Numbered from the stretch's first letter, positions 8,331 to 17,215 are shown. The stretch: 36,485 nt of DNA from Bradyrhizobiaceae bacterium (GCA_947475225.1 CANJMQ010000039.1:1-36485), one strand, 5' to 3'. A program made the numbers and translations. Notes: generated by a model from the sequence alone, not told the origin.

Positions 8331-9050
8331 CTAGCGTTGCCGCAAGGCCGCCTGGACACTGGCGAGCAGATCGTCGGCCGCGTTAGTCCTCTGGCCACCA
8401 CCGCCCCCGAGGACCTGGCCCAGAATGTCTCCGAGACCGCCGCCGCCCTGGGCCTGACTGCTGCCGCCGAGGATGCTTCCAAGAATGCTGCCGAGGTCGC
8501 CCCCCGGCGCGGCTTGGCTCGCAGACGGCGCGCGCCCACCGCCCTGCAGGACGACGTTGCCCAGGATGTCGCCGAGACCGCCGCCAGGTCCGGCCTGTTG
8601 GGTGGTGGCATTTCGAGGGGCCGCACCACCCTGGCCACCGCCAAGGATGCTGCCCAGAATATCGCCAAGTCCGCCGCCGGAGCCCCGCGCGGCGCCGCCA
8701 GCCTGGCCGCTCATCATCTGGCTCATGATATAGGCTGCGATGACCGGCAGCAGCTTCTTGAGAATGCTGGAGCTGATCCCGGAGCTGGCCGAGAGTTGGT
8801 CCGCCACGCCGCGGCTGACGTCCTTCGAGCCAAAAATCTGGCTGAGCACCACGTTGCCGGCGTCGGACGTGGATCCCATCTGCCCGCTCTGCTGGCCTTG
8901 CTGCAAGGCCTCCATGATCGAGCCCAGCCCGGCATCTGAACTGGCGTTGCGTCGCATCCCGGCAGCGATAACTGGCGCGAGAGCGGCGACGGCAGCCTCT
9001 GTTTGAGCCGGGTCCAGACCATATTGTTGGCCGATGGCTGAAAGATTCAT
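8331..9050 (-). CDS. DUF937 family protein with glycine-rich repeats
   Basis: A 239-residue protein. The N-terminal part (about 1-120) has the helical pattern of DUF937 (QQYGLDPAQTEAAVAALAPVIAAGM; SSSILKKLLPVIAAYIM), resembling the YidB/DUF937 group. The C-terminal half is low-complexity with at least four imperfect copies of a unit like GGGLGDILGxxLGG, each separated by a Gln/Ala/Pro-rich spacer. No signal peptide or catalytic motif is visible. Function is unknown. The repeats favour slippage, so copy number may vary between strains. It converges on the dehydrogenase operon and has no obvious operon partner. Confidence 0.75.
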   Translation of the reverse strand: MNLSAIGQQYGLDPAQTEAAVAALAPVIAAGMRRNASSDAGLGSIMEALQQGQQSGQMGSTSDAGNVVLSQIFGSKDVSRGVADQLSASSGISSSILKKLLPVIAAYIMSQMMSGQAGGAARGSGGGLGDILGSILGGGQGGAAPRNATTQQAGPGGGLGDILGNVVLQGGGRAPSASQAAPGGDLGSILGSILGGSSQAQGGGGLGDILGQVLGGGGGQRTNAADDLLASVQAALRQR

Positions 9051-9633
9051 GACTCGCTCCTCGCCTCAATTATGCCTTCGGAGAACCAAGTCTAAACCCC
9101 GGCGACTCAGACTAAAAACGCCAGGGCGGTTCCCCGCCAGTCTTCATATTGTTGATAACCCGGATGAACTTTCCGTATTGTAGCAGGACAAACAATTGGT
9201 CGTCAGACGTTCATGATGCCTTGCGCTGGATACTCTCCCTGCCAATGCCGCCTCGTCGGTACTCGCAGTTCTTGCGTCGTGGCCGACACGGAATTCGAGT
9301 TTGGTTTCACCGGCTTCCCGATGTCGGAAATCGACCGCCTGGTCGAGGAGCCGGAGCACCAGAGGGACGACAGGCTGACGTATCCCACCAGACCCAGGTC
9401 ACCCCCACGTCCTTGCTGACGGCGGTCGAAATTGCATCTGCGCCAATATTGAATACGATCAACTCGCAAACGTCCGACTTCGTCGACGGAAAAGAGAATT
9501 CCATCACCGAATTCAACGTCAACTGGAACCGAAGTCGCAACCGCACTCTCGAGTCGCTGAGGCCGTCGACGTGCGGCGGCGCCTCGGTCTATCATAGCTT
9601 TTGCTTCGGGCAGGCAACGGAGGTCGCGGACTG
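9051..9633. other. Decayed region upstream of the MBL-fold gene
   Basis: About 580 bases with no convincing intact gene. Open frames of up to 161 codons exist on both strands, but none has a good start or a recognisable product. One short stretch (9276-9371, plus strand) looks like a piece of a ParB-like DNA methyltransferase and is listed separately. The last bases hold the ribosome binding site of the MBL-fold gene (GGAGG, 9619-9623). Confidence 0.5.
9276..9371 (+). pseudogene. Remnant of a ParB-like site-specific DNA methyltransferase (middle part)
   Basis: Thirty-two codons read VVADTEFEFGF, then TGFPMSEIDRLVEEPE. ParB-domain-linked DNA methyltransferases have a linker of the form (D)FE-x-x-x-TGF-x-x-x-EID-(L/R)-L just before the catalytic domain, and this matches well. 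The frame breaks on both sides: no ParB domain upstream, and no 'SRPGDLW...LLCGD' catalytic start downstream. Recognition is by eye on a short stretch. Support comes from a second piece of the same gene type, same strand, at 22196-22279. Confidence 0.45.
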
Positions 9634-10398
9634 ATGCAGGTTGCGGGCGATAAATGGTATGAAATCCGCAGGGTCGACAATGGCCTCAGCCGGATCCTCG
9701 AAAGCCACGTGGCGCCCTGGATGCGCTGCAACATGTGGCTGATCCACGGCCGCGAAAGAAACCTGCTTGTCGACAGCGGCATGGGCCTTCGGCCACTCAA
9801 GCCGGAAATTGCCGCACTTGCCGAGCGGCCGGTCGCCGCCATCTGCACGCATTGTCACTTCGATCACATCGGCTGCGCGCATGAGTTCGACACACGACTA
9901 GGCCATCGCATCGAGGATGCGGACTATACTACCCCCAGCCTTGACCGCAGCTGTGCCAGCAACTGGATCGGCGCGGAATTGCTGACCGCACTTCCGCATG
10001 AGGGTTATGAACTCAGCAGCTTTCGCCTCACCCCAGCTCCGCTGACAGGCCATATCGACGAAGGAGACCTCCTCGACACCGGCGACCGGGTCTTCAACGT
10101 CCTCCACCTGCCGGGTCATTCGCCTGGATCGATCGCGCTCTACGAGCGCGCCACGCGCACCCTGTTCAGCGGAGACGTCATCTATGACGGCATGCTGATC
10201 GACAATGCATGGCATTCCAATGCCGAGGACTATGAAATCTCGCTGCGCCGGCTGAAGGAACTGCCGGTCGACCAGGTTCATGCCGGCCACGAAGGCTCAT
10301 TCGGACGACAGCGCCTTCATGAATTGATCGATTCCTATCTCGCCGGCGGGCAGCGCCTTGCAGATCCAGCAGACTGGATTGCAGATCAAGCGACATGA
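9634..10398 (+). CDS. MBL-fold metallo-hydrolase
   Basis: A 254-residue protein with the metallo-beta-lactamase metal motif HxHxDH as His73, His75, Asp77 and His78 (THCHFDHIG). Further metal ligands follow in LPGHSPGSIAL, in SGDVIYDG, and a final His in VHAGHEGSF. All ligands appear intact, so it should be an active dinuclear hydrolase. Candidates are thioesters, lactones or small esters; nothing in the sequence selects one. No signal peptide is seen. The ATG at 9634 is chosen for GGAGG ten bases upstream. It converges with the alcohol dehydrogenase end of the minus-strand operon, with 79 bases between the two stops. Confidence 0.82.
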   Translation: MQVAGDKWYEIRRVDNGLSRILESHVAPWMRCNMWLIHGRERNLLVDSGMGLRPLKPEIAALAERPVAAICTHCHFDHIGCAHEFDTRLGHRIEDADYTTPSLDRSCASNWIGAELLTALPHEGYELSSFRLTPAPLTGHIDEGDLLDTGDRVFNVLHLPGHSPGSIALYERATRTLFSGDVIYDGMLIDNAWHSNAEDYEISLRRLKELPVDQVHAGHEGSFGRQRLHELIDSYLAGGQRLADPADWIADQAT

Positions 10399-10477
10399 TT
10401 TGAATACGCCGGCACCCGCGCGCATCATGCCGATGCGCCAGTTGAATCAGAGCGCTTTCAAGTCATCACGAAGTCCG

Positions 10478-11497
10478 CTAGGGCGCTCGCGAGAAATCGA
10501 CCACGAAACGGCCCTTCACCTGGCCACGGGCAAGACGGTTCATTGCGTCATTGGCCTTTGCCAATGGCACGGCCTCGATATCGACCGCGATCTTGTGGAT
10601 ATCCGCCAGCCTGAGGAAGTCACGCATCTGCTGGCGCGTTCCGACGCTTGAACCGGTGATCGTGACATCCTTGAACGTAAGCCACTCGAGAACGAGCGGA
10701 ACCGGTTGCGCAACCATCGCAACAGACACAAAGGTCGAGAAATTGTTGAGCATCCCGGGAACCATGTCCCATATGCGGTTGGAGGGAGCGAAATTGATAA
10801 CGGCATCTGCACCACCCATGGCGACCACGGAATCGGCGGCACTCTTGTCCGCCAGCAGGCACTGGTCAGCGCCGAGCCTGCGGGCCTCTTCCAGCTTTTC
10901 GGAACTCGTGTCGATGGCGATAACGTTGGCGCCTGTCAGCTTTGCAAGTTGAATGCCATATTGGCCAAGGCCACCGCATCCGATCACCACCGCATTCTTT
11001 CCAGGAGCAAGGCCAGCCTTCTCGACCCCCCCATAAGCCGTAACTCCAGCACACATGTGAGGAGCTGAGACAAGGCTGTCGAGGCTAGAGGGAAGTGCTA
11101 CTGCGTATCTCTCCTTGACGATGACATACTCGGCGAAGGTGCCCTGCACATTATAACCATGGGCCAGATGCGTGGCACAGTATGACTCTCTGCCAGTCAG
11201 GCAGGCGCGGCAGTCGCCGCACGTGTCGTGAAGATAGGGAGCGCCAAGCCGTGTTCCGGGCGGCGTCCTTGCGCCTTCGCCCTGCTCGACAACAACGCCG
11301 ATCCCTTCATGGCCCAGCGTCAGGGGACGGGGCGCGCCGTCAGGGAATTGTGCTCCGTCCCGCACATGGAGATCGGTATGGCAGATGCCGGAGGATTCGA
11401 GCTTGAGGAGCAACTCGCCAGGTCCAGGCCGAGGAACAGGCACGCGGCGCATTTCCATTCCAGCACCGATTGTCACAAGCTGCGCCGCCCACATCAT
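10478..11497 (-). CDS. Zinc-dependent alcohol dehydrogenase (MDR superfamily)
   Basis: A 339-residue protein. It shows the catalytic zinc residues (GICHTDLHV and GHEGIGVV), the four-cysteine structural zinc loop (CGDCRACLTGRESYC) and an NAD-binding motif (GCGGLGQYGIQLAKL, then Asp in AIDTS suggesting NAD over NADP). It should oxidise an alcohol or reduce an aldehyde in the cytoplasm. The ATG at 11497 (a second ATG follows directly) is preferred over an upstream TTG at 11536, because this gives the usual length and GGAGGA lies 13 bases upstream. It is the last gene of the minus-strand operon, 55 bases after the TetR stop. Its place with a transporter and regulator suggests a step in use of the imported compound. 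Confidence 0.88.
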   Translation of the reverse strand: MMWAAQLVTIGAGMEMRRVPVPRPGPGELLLKLESSGICHTDLHVRDGAQFPDGAPRPLTLGHEGIGVVVEQGEGARTPPGTRLGAPYLHDTCGDCRACLTGRESYCATHLAHGYNVQGTFAEYVIVKERYAVALPSSLDSLVSAPHMCAGVTAYGGVEKAGLAPGKNAVVIGCGGLGQYGIQLAKLTGANVIAIDTSSEKLEEARRLGADQCLLADKSAADSVVAMGGADAVINFAPSNRIWDMVPGMLNNFSTFVSVAMVAQPVPLVLEWLTFKDVTITGSSVGTRQQMRDFLRLADIHKIAVDIEAVPLAKANDAMNRLARGQVKGRFVVDFSRAP

Positions 11498-11552
11498 GTC
11501 CCGCAAGGAATCCTCCACAAACTCATTGTTTACCAATCAGGCAGACCGCCCG

Positions 11553-12143
11553 CTAGGTCTCTGCCAGTTCACCGTCAACGAAGGCTTCAATCAACCGTAC
11601 GGCTGAACGGCTGTCGATGGGGTCGTTCGATCTCGCGTGCCGGAGCCAGAGGCCATCCACCAGGATCGCCACATGAACCGCGACCGCCCTTGCCTTCTCG
11701 TCTGACGTCAATTGCTTCAGCGCATGAACCAGGTTACTCGCCAGACGGCTGTCGGTCGCCGCCTGCAGCCGGTTGAACTCAGGCTTGCGCCCGATCGCCG
11801 CGTAGTAGCTGACCCAGGCACGGGCCACTTCGCGCGTGAACAGCTTCTCCGGAAAATTCGCTTCTATGATCGCAGAGATCCGCTCCCGGGGCGTTGCCGC
11901 CTTGCTCAGTTTCCCGGCAGCTTCCCTGATGATGAGAAAATTCGACCGCCGTACAACCGTGCTGAGCAACTCATCCTTGGACTTGAAATAGTAGTTCACG
12001 ATGCCGTGCGACATGCCGGCGCGCTCGCCGATGCGCGCCATCGTCATGCCTTCGAGTCCATGCTCCAGAAAAGTCAGGTAAGCGGCCTCCACGAGATCGC
12101 GGCGGCGAACTTTCTCGATGCTGGTTCGCGTGCCAGCCGTCAT
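11553..12143 (-). CDS. TetR/AcrR-family regulator, BetI-like
   Basis: A 196-residue protein. The N-terminal helix-turn-helix (about 15-60, ARIGERAGMSHGIVNYYFKSKDELL) is TetR-type. The C-terminal domain has AWVSYYAAIGRKPEFNRLQ and VDGLWLRHA, which match the BetI branch (choline/betaine-responsive repressors and relatives). Its ATG (12143-12141) overlaps the stop of the quinone oxidoreductase by one base (TGATG), so it is translated as part of the operon it probably controls. A choline-like ligand is possible by family, but many BetI-like proteins bind other compounds; the real effector is unknown. Confidence 0.85.
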   Translation of the reverse strand: MTAGTRTSIEKVRRRDLVEAAYLTFLEHGLEGMTMARIGERAGMSHGIVNYYFKSKDELLSTVVRRSNFLIIREAAGKLSKAATPRERISAIIEANFPEKLFTREVARAWVSYYAAIGRKPEFNRLQAATDSRLASNLVHALKQLTSDEKARAVAVHVAILVDGLWLRHARSNDPIDSRSAVRLIEAFVDGELAET

Positions 12144-13144
12144 CAGCTGGAAATCCTCAGGACAACCTTGCCAGCCGCTTTGCCCTCGGACAGAAAAGTC
12201 TGGGCCCGAGCTGCATCCGCAAGCGGGAACTCACCGGAAATCAGGAGCTTCAACTTACCTTCGGACAATAGCCGAAGGGCTTTCCCGACGATGTCCGCCT
12301 GCCTCTTGAGCTGGTCGGTCAACCCCTTCCACATGGGAGTCAGCATCATCACATTGTGGAGCGTGAGATTGAGATTATAGGCGTTGAGGTCGGCATCATC
12401 CGGCGCAACGCCCATGAGCGTGACGAGGCGTCCATAGGGCGCCATGGCACGATAGGTCTTCTGCATCACCTCAGCACCCGCATTGTCGAAAGCAACCTGA
12501 AGGCCACCAGACCAGCGAATCGCCTCGTCGGCAAAGTCGAGGTCGCGGTAATTGATCGATCTTTCGGCACCTAAATCCGTAACAATCCGGGCCTTGGCGG
12601 GGGAACTGACCGTCGCGGCGACGCGCGCACCACGCAGGACTGCCAACTGAACCGCCACATGACCCGTGCCGCCTGCCCCGCCATGGATGAGCACAAATTC
12701 GCCAGACTGGATGGCCGCACGCTCATAGAGCGATTCCCAGCAGGTGATTGCAACGAGGGGAAGGGCTGCGGCCGTGATGTCATCGACATTGTCAGGCACT
12801 TTGGCGAGTTGCCATTCCGGAACGACGGCCACTTCGGCATAGGTACCCAAAGTGCCGCCGATGCCGCCGTTGCAGAAGCACACGCGGTCGCCTGCCTTGA
12901 CCAATCTTACGCCAGAACCGACCTCCTTCACGACCCCCATGCCGTCATGCCCGACCACAAAGGGACCGGAACCCGAAACATATCCGCCGAGTTCGCGAAA
13001 GAATACATCCGCCGGGTTCAGCGCAGCCGCCTTGAGCTCCACCAGCACGTCGGACGGCCCCTGCGGCCAGGCAACGTCGACATCCATCAGTTTCAGGACT
13101 TCGGGGCCGCCCTTGTCCGTTGCAACAACAGCCTTGATCCTCAT
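12143..13144 (-). CDS. NADPH:quinone oxidoreductase-like protein (zinc-free MDR family)
   Basis: A 333-residue medium-chain reductase with a GroES-like N-terminus (LKAAALNPADVFFRELGG) and a Rossmann motif (GGAGGTGHVAVQLA, about 157-170). It lacks the zinc-binding cysteines of alcohol dehydrogenases, so it falls with quinone oxidoreductase/zeta-crystallin-like enzymes that reduce quinones or activated double bonds with NADPH. Its ATG (13144) overlaps the stop of the upstream permease as ATGA, and its stop overlaps the TetR start, so it is embedded in the transport operon. The ATG at 13144 gives the canonical N-terminus MRIKAVV; an upstream frame extension would intrude into the permease gene. 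Confidence 0.87.
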   Translation of the reverse strand: MRIKAVVATDKGGPEVLKLMDVDVAWPQGPSDVLVELKAAALNPADVFFRELGGYVSGSGPFVVGHDGMGVVKEVGSGVRLVKAGDRVCFCNGGIGGTLGTYAEVAVVPEWQLAKVPDNVDDITAAALPLVAITCWESLYERAAIQSGEFVLIHGGAGGTGHVAVQLAVLRGARVAATVSSPAKARIVTDLGAERSINYRDLDFADEAIRWSGGLQVAFDNAGAEVMQKTYRAMAPYGRLVTLMGVAPDDADLNAYNLNLTLHNVMMLTPMWKGLTDQLKRQADIVGKALRLLSEGKLKLLISGEFPLADAARAQTFLSEGKAAGKVVLRISS

Positions 13145-13977
13145 CGCGCGACCTTTCGCAATTGACGTATGTACCAGAGCATGATGACGGTGAGGCAGGT
13201 GAAAACTGTGAGCGCCAGGATCACAGAGGCCACCGCGAGGCGTGGCGTGCCCGCCGAGCGAAGACTGAGCCACATGAGCACCGGCAGGGTTTGCGTGTCG
13301 CGGTCTGTGAGAAACAGCGCCATGACGAATTCATTCAGCGAAATGACGAAGGCGAAGAGCAGCGACGAAACGATGCCGGTGGAAACCAATGGCAGAACCA
13401 CCTCGAAGAAGGTGCGTACCGGCCCCCCGCCCAGGTCATAGGACGCCTCGACGATGCGGTAGTCGATCGTCTTGAATGTCGCTTCCATCAGCATAAAGAC
13501 GAGCGGCATTGCCCACAGGGAGTGCGCCAGCATGACCAGCTCACGCGAACCATAGAAGGCATAACCGCCGATCGATATCCCACCAAACGCGATGGCAACG
13601 CCGAGCCCCAGCACGACGCCGGGCATGAACAAGGGCATCATGATCAAAATGTACCACATGTCCCGGAACGGAATGTGGAAACGCTGGAATGCCCAGGCAC
13701 AGAGAACGCCCGATGTGGTGGAGATGGCCGCCGTCCCGATGGCGATGAGGATGCTGTTTTCCAGCGCATCCATCCACTGTGGGCTGCCGAAGAAATCAGC
13801 GTACCACTTCATCGACCAGACGTTTATAGGAAATCGGATCATAGCCGCGTCGTTGAATGACATGGCGACGGTCACCAGGATCGGCACGAGAATATAGCCG
13901 ACGATGAACACCGTGAAGGCCAATGCAAGCACCTTCAACACCAGAGGTTCTGCGCCACGCGGTGCCACGTCAGACAT
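13141..13977 (-). CDS. ABC transporter permease, PotC-like
   Basis: A 278-residue inner-membrane protein with about six transmembrane segments. The EAA-type cytoplasmic loop (VEASYDLGGGPVRTFFEVVLPL, with the conserved Gly) contacts the ATPase. Together with the upstream permease it forms the channel of a polyamine/opine/Fe-type (PotBC family) importer. MSDVAPRG at 13977 is preferred to an in-frame extension to 14034, which would lie inside the preceding gene. The 5' end overlaps the preceding permease by 8 bases and the 3' end overlaps the quinone oxidoreductase start (ATGA). Confidence 0.88.
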   Translation of the reverse strand: MSDVAPRGAEPLVLKVLALAFTVFIVGYILVPILVTVAMSFNDAAMIRFPINVWSMKWYADFFGSPQWMDALENSILIAIGTAAISTTSGVLCAWAFQRFHIPFRDMWYILIMMPLFMPGVVLGLGVAIAFGGISIGGYAFYGSRELVMLAHSLWAMPLVFMLMEATFKTIDYRIVEASYDLGGGPVRTFFEVVLPLVSTGIVSSLLFAFVISLNEFVMALFLTDRDTQTLPVLMWLSLRSAGTPRLAVASVILALTVFTCLTVIMLWYIRQLRKVAR

Positions 13978-14881
13978 GGAAGGAGGTCCGCTCGGATTGC
14001 ATGCTGCGGGTGACGACCATGACCGCCGCGACACCGATCACCAGCACAACCGCAAGGGCGGAGGCCATGGGCCAGTTGTGCTTGCCTAGCATCTGCTCCT
14101 GGATAAGGAAACCCATGGTCCACAGCGTGTCGGGCCCAAGCGCAGAAGGCGTCGCATAGGTGCCCATGGTCCAGATGAAGGACTGCGAGAAGGCGACGAG
14201 AATGCCGGTCCACGTCAGGGGAAGCATCACCTCGCGAAAGGTCTTGAGCGGCGACGCACCAAGATCTGCGCTGGCCTCAAGCAGGCGCTTGTCGATCCCG
14301 TCAAAAATCGAGAGAAGGATGAAGAAGCAGTAGGGCAGCGTGACGTAGACGAGACCGACGAATGCCGCAAATTCCGTGTACATCAGACTGATCTTTTCAT
14401 GGATCAGCCCGGCGGAGAGCAACCCATAGCTGAGCAGGCCGTTCTTGGGAAAAAACATCCACCAGCCAAAGATGATGGCAATTTCAGAAATGAGCAGGGG
14501 CGCGAGGGCCAGCCCGATGAACAGCAGCCGCCAGCGCGCGGGCTTCAGCCAGACCAGAAGCGCGAACGCATAGCCGATGACGACTGTGGCGAGAGAGGCA
14601 ACGAGCGCAAGCTTGATTGTCGTCAGGATCGCATTGGTGAAGAGCGGGTTTGAGAACAGATTGACATAGTGCTCGAAGGTGAAGCCCGGGACGTAGAGCC
14701 GCTGGTCCATGTGCAGGTTGAAGCTCATGCGGACCATGTAAACGGTCGGAATGCCGAAGAATACCAGCACGATCACCAGGGCCGGAAGCATAAGGATCCA
14801 AGGCGCGAGCAGCTTGCGACGCTCCTGCGCCGTGCGCTGGGTCTCGTAGCTGGCATCATCTATCCGGACAGCGTCAGTCAC
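13970..14881 (-). CDS. ABC transporter permease, PotB-like
   Basis: A 303-residue membrane protein with a cytoplasmic N-terminus (about 1-25), six hydrophobic segments and an EAA loop (LEASADLGASPLKTFREVMLPL). It is the first channel subunit of the importer. It starts with GTG (14881-14879), which overlaps the stop of the ATPase gene as GTGA. By family the substrate is a polyamine or similar cationic or amino compound; the permeases themselves do not tell which. Confidence 0.88.
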   Translation of the reverse strand: MTDAVRIDDASYETQRTAQERRKLLAPWILMLPALVIVLVFFGIPTVYMVRMSFNLHMDQRLYVPGFTFEHYVNLFSNPLFTNAILTTIKLALVASLATVVIGYAFALLVWLKPARWRLLFIGLALAPLLISEIAIIFGWWMFFPKNGLLSYGLLSAGLIHEKISLMYTEFAAFVGLVYVTLPYCFFILLSIFDGIDKRLLEASADLGASPLKTFREVMLPLTWTGILVAFSQSFIWTMGTYATPSALGPDTLWTMGFLIQEQMLGKHNWPMASALAVVLVIGVAAVMVVTRSMQSERTSFHV

Positions 14882-15927
14882 CGGAAGACCCTCATGTCCT
14901 CGTTGCGCCAGCCGATCTCGATTTCGTCGCCGACGCCATGTCCGATCGATCCCGCGTGATCAGCTGCGAGTTCAAGGGCGCCTGCCTTCAGATGGTAGCG
15001 GTAGAGGTCGCCCAGAAACTCGATGAAATGGATGCGCGCAGTCAGCTGATTGGGTAGCAAGGCAGCTTCGCTGATGAGACGCAGGCGCGACGGCCTGACA
15101 TAGATCCGGCACTCGCCCTCAGCCAGCCGCTCACCCAGTCTGAGGCCGACCGCCTGCCCCTTCTTGTCCTCGATTCCCGCAGAAGTGACGCGCACCGGCA
15201 GGCAGCAGCTCTCACCGATGAATGTGTAGACGAATTCGCTGGTAGGCGAGTGGAACACGGTTTCCGGTTTGTCGATCTGCTCGATGGCCCCGGCATTCAT
15301 GACAGCGACACGGCTGGACATGGCCATGGCTTCGCCCTGGTCGTGAGTGACATAGATGGCAGTGAATTTGAGTTCGTCGTGGAGTCGTTTGATTTCGGCG
15401 CGCAACTGGAGGCGGAGTGAAAGGTCGAGTGCGGAGAGCGGCTCATCAAAGAGCAGGATCGCGGGCCGTACGGCGAGCGAGCGTGCGAGTGCCACGCGCT
15501 GCTTTTGCCCGCCGGACAGCTGTGCGGGATAGCGTGCTTCGAAACCCTTGAGCCGGACGATATCGAGCGATTCCGAAATGCGCTTCATGATCGCATCCTT
15601 CGGAACGTTGCGCATGCGAAGCCCGTAGGCAACGTTCTCGGCCACGGTCTTGTGTGGGAACAGCGCTCCGGACTGAAAGATTGTGGCCGTGTCGCGCCGG
15701 TAGGCAGGGAGATGGTCGATGCGTTGGCCATTGAGCAGAATGGATCCACCATCAAGATTTTCGAAGCCGCCGACCAACCGCAGTGTCGAGGTCTTTCCGG
15801 AGCCCGACGGCCCGAGCAGGGTAACGAATTCGCCCTTGCTCACGTTGAGCGAGACATCGTTGACGGCTACCACGGTGCCAAAGCGGCGTATCACGTTTCG
15901 GAGTTCAAGTGCAGTTGACACCGTCAA
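14878..15927 (-). CDS. ABC transporter ATP-binding protein, PotA-like
   Basis: About 349 residues. An ATPase domain (about 5-240) has Walker A (GPSGSGKT), the signature LSGGQKQRVALARSL, Walker B (ILLFDEPLSALD) and the switch histidine (VTHDQGEA). A TOBE-type C-terminal domain (about 280-349) is typical of PotA/FbpC-type ATPases. The start is uncertain: the TTG at 15927 has GGAG seven bases upstream, and a GTG at 15921 is also possible. The frame is open farther upstream to 16047, but that part (rich in Cys/Pro, through the intergenic hairpin's flank) does not look like this family. Its end overlaps the next gene (GTGA). Confidence 0.88.
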   Translation of the reverse strand: MTVSTALELRNVIRRFGTVVAVNDVSLNVSKGEFVTLLGPSGSGKTSTLRLVGGFENLDGGSILLNGQRIDHLPAYRRDTATIFQSGALFPHKTVAENVAYGLRMRNVPKDAIMKRISESLDIVRLKGFEARYPAQLSGGQKQRVALARSLAVRPAILLFDEPLSALDLSLRLQLRAEIKRLHDELKFTAIYVTHDQGEAMAMSSRVAVMNAGAIEQIDKPETVFHSPTSEFVYTFIGESCCLPVRVTSAGIEDKKGQAVGLRLGERLAEGECRIYVRPSRLRLISEAALLPNQLTARIHFIEFLGDLYRYHLKAGALELAADHAGSIGHGVGDEIEIGWRNEDMRVFR

Positions 15928-16048
15928 GCTCTTGCTCCATCCGCGCGGGTCACAAGGACACTCCTGCTCGGCGCGACCAGGCAGGCACAGCACATCTGCC
16001 AGAGGCAAAAAGCCTTCATCATTCACCACTTTCCAAAGGAGAAACAAA

Positions 16049-16078
16049 CCGGGCCTGCATCATGATACGCAGGCCCGG
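16049..16078 (-). terminator. Intercistronic hairpin between binding-protein and ATPase genes
   Basis: A perfect 10-bp stem, CCGGGCCTGC (16049-16058) with GCAGGCCCGG (16069-16078), has a 10-base loop. Read on the minus strand, it is followed by TTTGTTTCTCC. It begins 9 bases after the binding-protein stop. Such structures usually act as partial terminators or 3'-end stabilisers, giving more binding protein than membrane subunits. Confidence 0.75.
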
Positions 16079-16087
16079 AAAGCATGA

Positions 16088-17215
16088 TCAGCCAGAGGTC
16101 TTTGCGATCGTCTGCTTCATGCGATCGTCGTAGGCCTGGTAGTTGGCGTTGATCTTGTCCCAGCCATCCATGGTGATGATCTGGAACATCTTGTGGTAGT
16201 CCTCGTTCGATTTCGGGTAGCCGTTCCAATGAGCCGGAACGGTGACATCCTTGCGGGCCATGAAGATCAGGGACTGCGACAGGAAGCGGTCCTGGGTTTC
16301 CTTCTCCAGCATGTAGTTCATGAACAGATCGGCAAGGTCGTTGTGCTTGGTGCCGCGCACCTTGAAGTACCAGTCCGCCCAGGCAGATGCGCCTTCCTTT
16401 GGAACCGCCACGGTATACTCATCAGGGCTTTGCGTCATGAAGGTATATGCGTCGGAGGAATAGCTCATCGCTGCATCGGCCTCGTCCTGGTTCAGCAGGT
16501 TCGCCTGCTCGGCACCATCCTTGAACCACTTGGCGACCTTCAGCTTGTCGAGTTGCTGGAAAAGAGGTTCCGCCGTGCTCATGTCATACATCTCGTCAAG
16601 ACCTGGCGAGAGCTGGCTCATCACTGCGGGCACTGAGAGGGTCCACCACCACGCCGCACTGTCGGCCGTTGTCTTGCCAGCAAGTCTTTCATCCCACAGA
16701 AGACTCCAGCTATCAGGCGCGATGCCAAGGTTCTTGCGGATCAACAGCATGCAGGTGCCGCCGCCGAAGGGAATGCCATATTCCTTTGCCTTGTCGGGAC
16801 GGGTTTCATAGAACCACGGATAGACGGCTTCGAGATTTGGTATCTTCGAGCGGTCCGTTTTCATGTAGAGATTCTCGGCCAGACCCGACGACGAGATGTA
16901 TTCCTCGGCCACCGTCACGTCGAAGGGCGGATTGTCGGCGGGTGCGGCCTTGATCTGGCTGACGATCTGATCCCATCCGCCAACCGTCTCCGCCTTGGTG
17001 TTGTACTTGGCATTGAACGGGTTGATGATGGTCTCGCGGAAGACCTGCTCGTAGTTTCCCGACCACGAGACCGCGATGAGGCTTTCGCCCTCGAATGCGG
17101 CCTTGGCGGTGCTGACGCAGGCCCGCCCGATGATCGCCGGCATGGCGACGGCAAGGGCCGTCCCCTTCAGGAAATTCCGGCGGTTGGCCTTCTGCAGACT
17201 GAACGTCTTCTTCAT
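16088..17215 (-). CDS. Extracellular solute-binding protein of the Pot-like transporter (copy 1, Tat signal)
   Basis: A 375-residue protein with a twin-arginine leader (ANRRNFLKG, hydrophobic run, cleavage near STAKAA). The mature part is of spermidine/putrescine-binding-protein type: AFEGESLIAVSWSGNY, ETVGGWDQIVSQIKAAPADN, and FKVRGTKHNDLADLF near the C-terminus. It captures the substrate in the periplasm for the permeases encoded downstream. The ATG at 17215 is chosen for GGGAG six bases upstream and a standard Tat leader. A close paralogue lies at 21076-22200. A Tat leader suggests the protein folds before export, perhaps with its ligand or a cofactor. Confidence 0.9.
   Translation of the reverse strand: MKKTFSLQKANRRNFLKGTALAVAMPAIIGRACVSTAKAAFEGESLIAVSWSGNYEQVFRETIINPFNAKYNTKAETVGGWDQIVSQIKAAPADNPPFDVTVAEEYISSSGLAENLYMKTDRSKIPNLEAVYPWFYETRPDKAKEYGIPFGGGTCMLLIRKNLGIAPDSWSLLWDERLAGKTTADSAAWWWTLSVPAVMSQLSPGLDEMYDMSTAEPLFQQLDKLKVAKWFKDGAEQANLLNQDEADAAMSYSSDAYTFMTQSPDEYTVAVPKEGASAWADWYFKVRGTKHNDLADLFMNYMLEKETQDRFLSQSLIFMARKDVTVPAHWNGYPKSNEDYHKMFQIITMDGWDKINANYQAYDDRMKQTIAKTSG

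Noticed and set aside
9149..9634. A 161-codon plus-strand frame and a 130-codon minus-strand frame before the MBL-fold gene
   Set aside because: Neither has a ribosome binding site or a recognisable product; the region appears to be decayed DNA.
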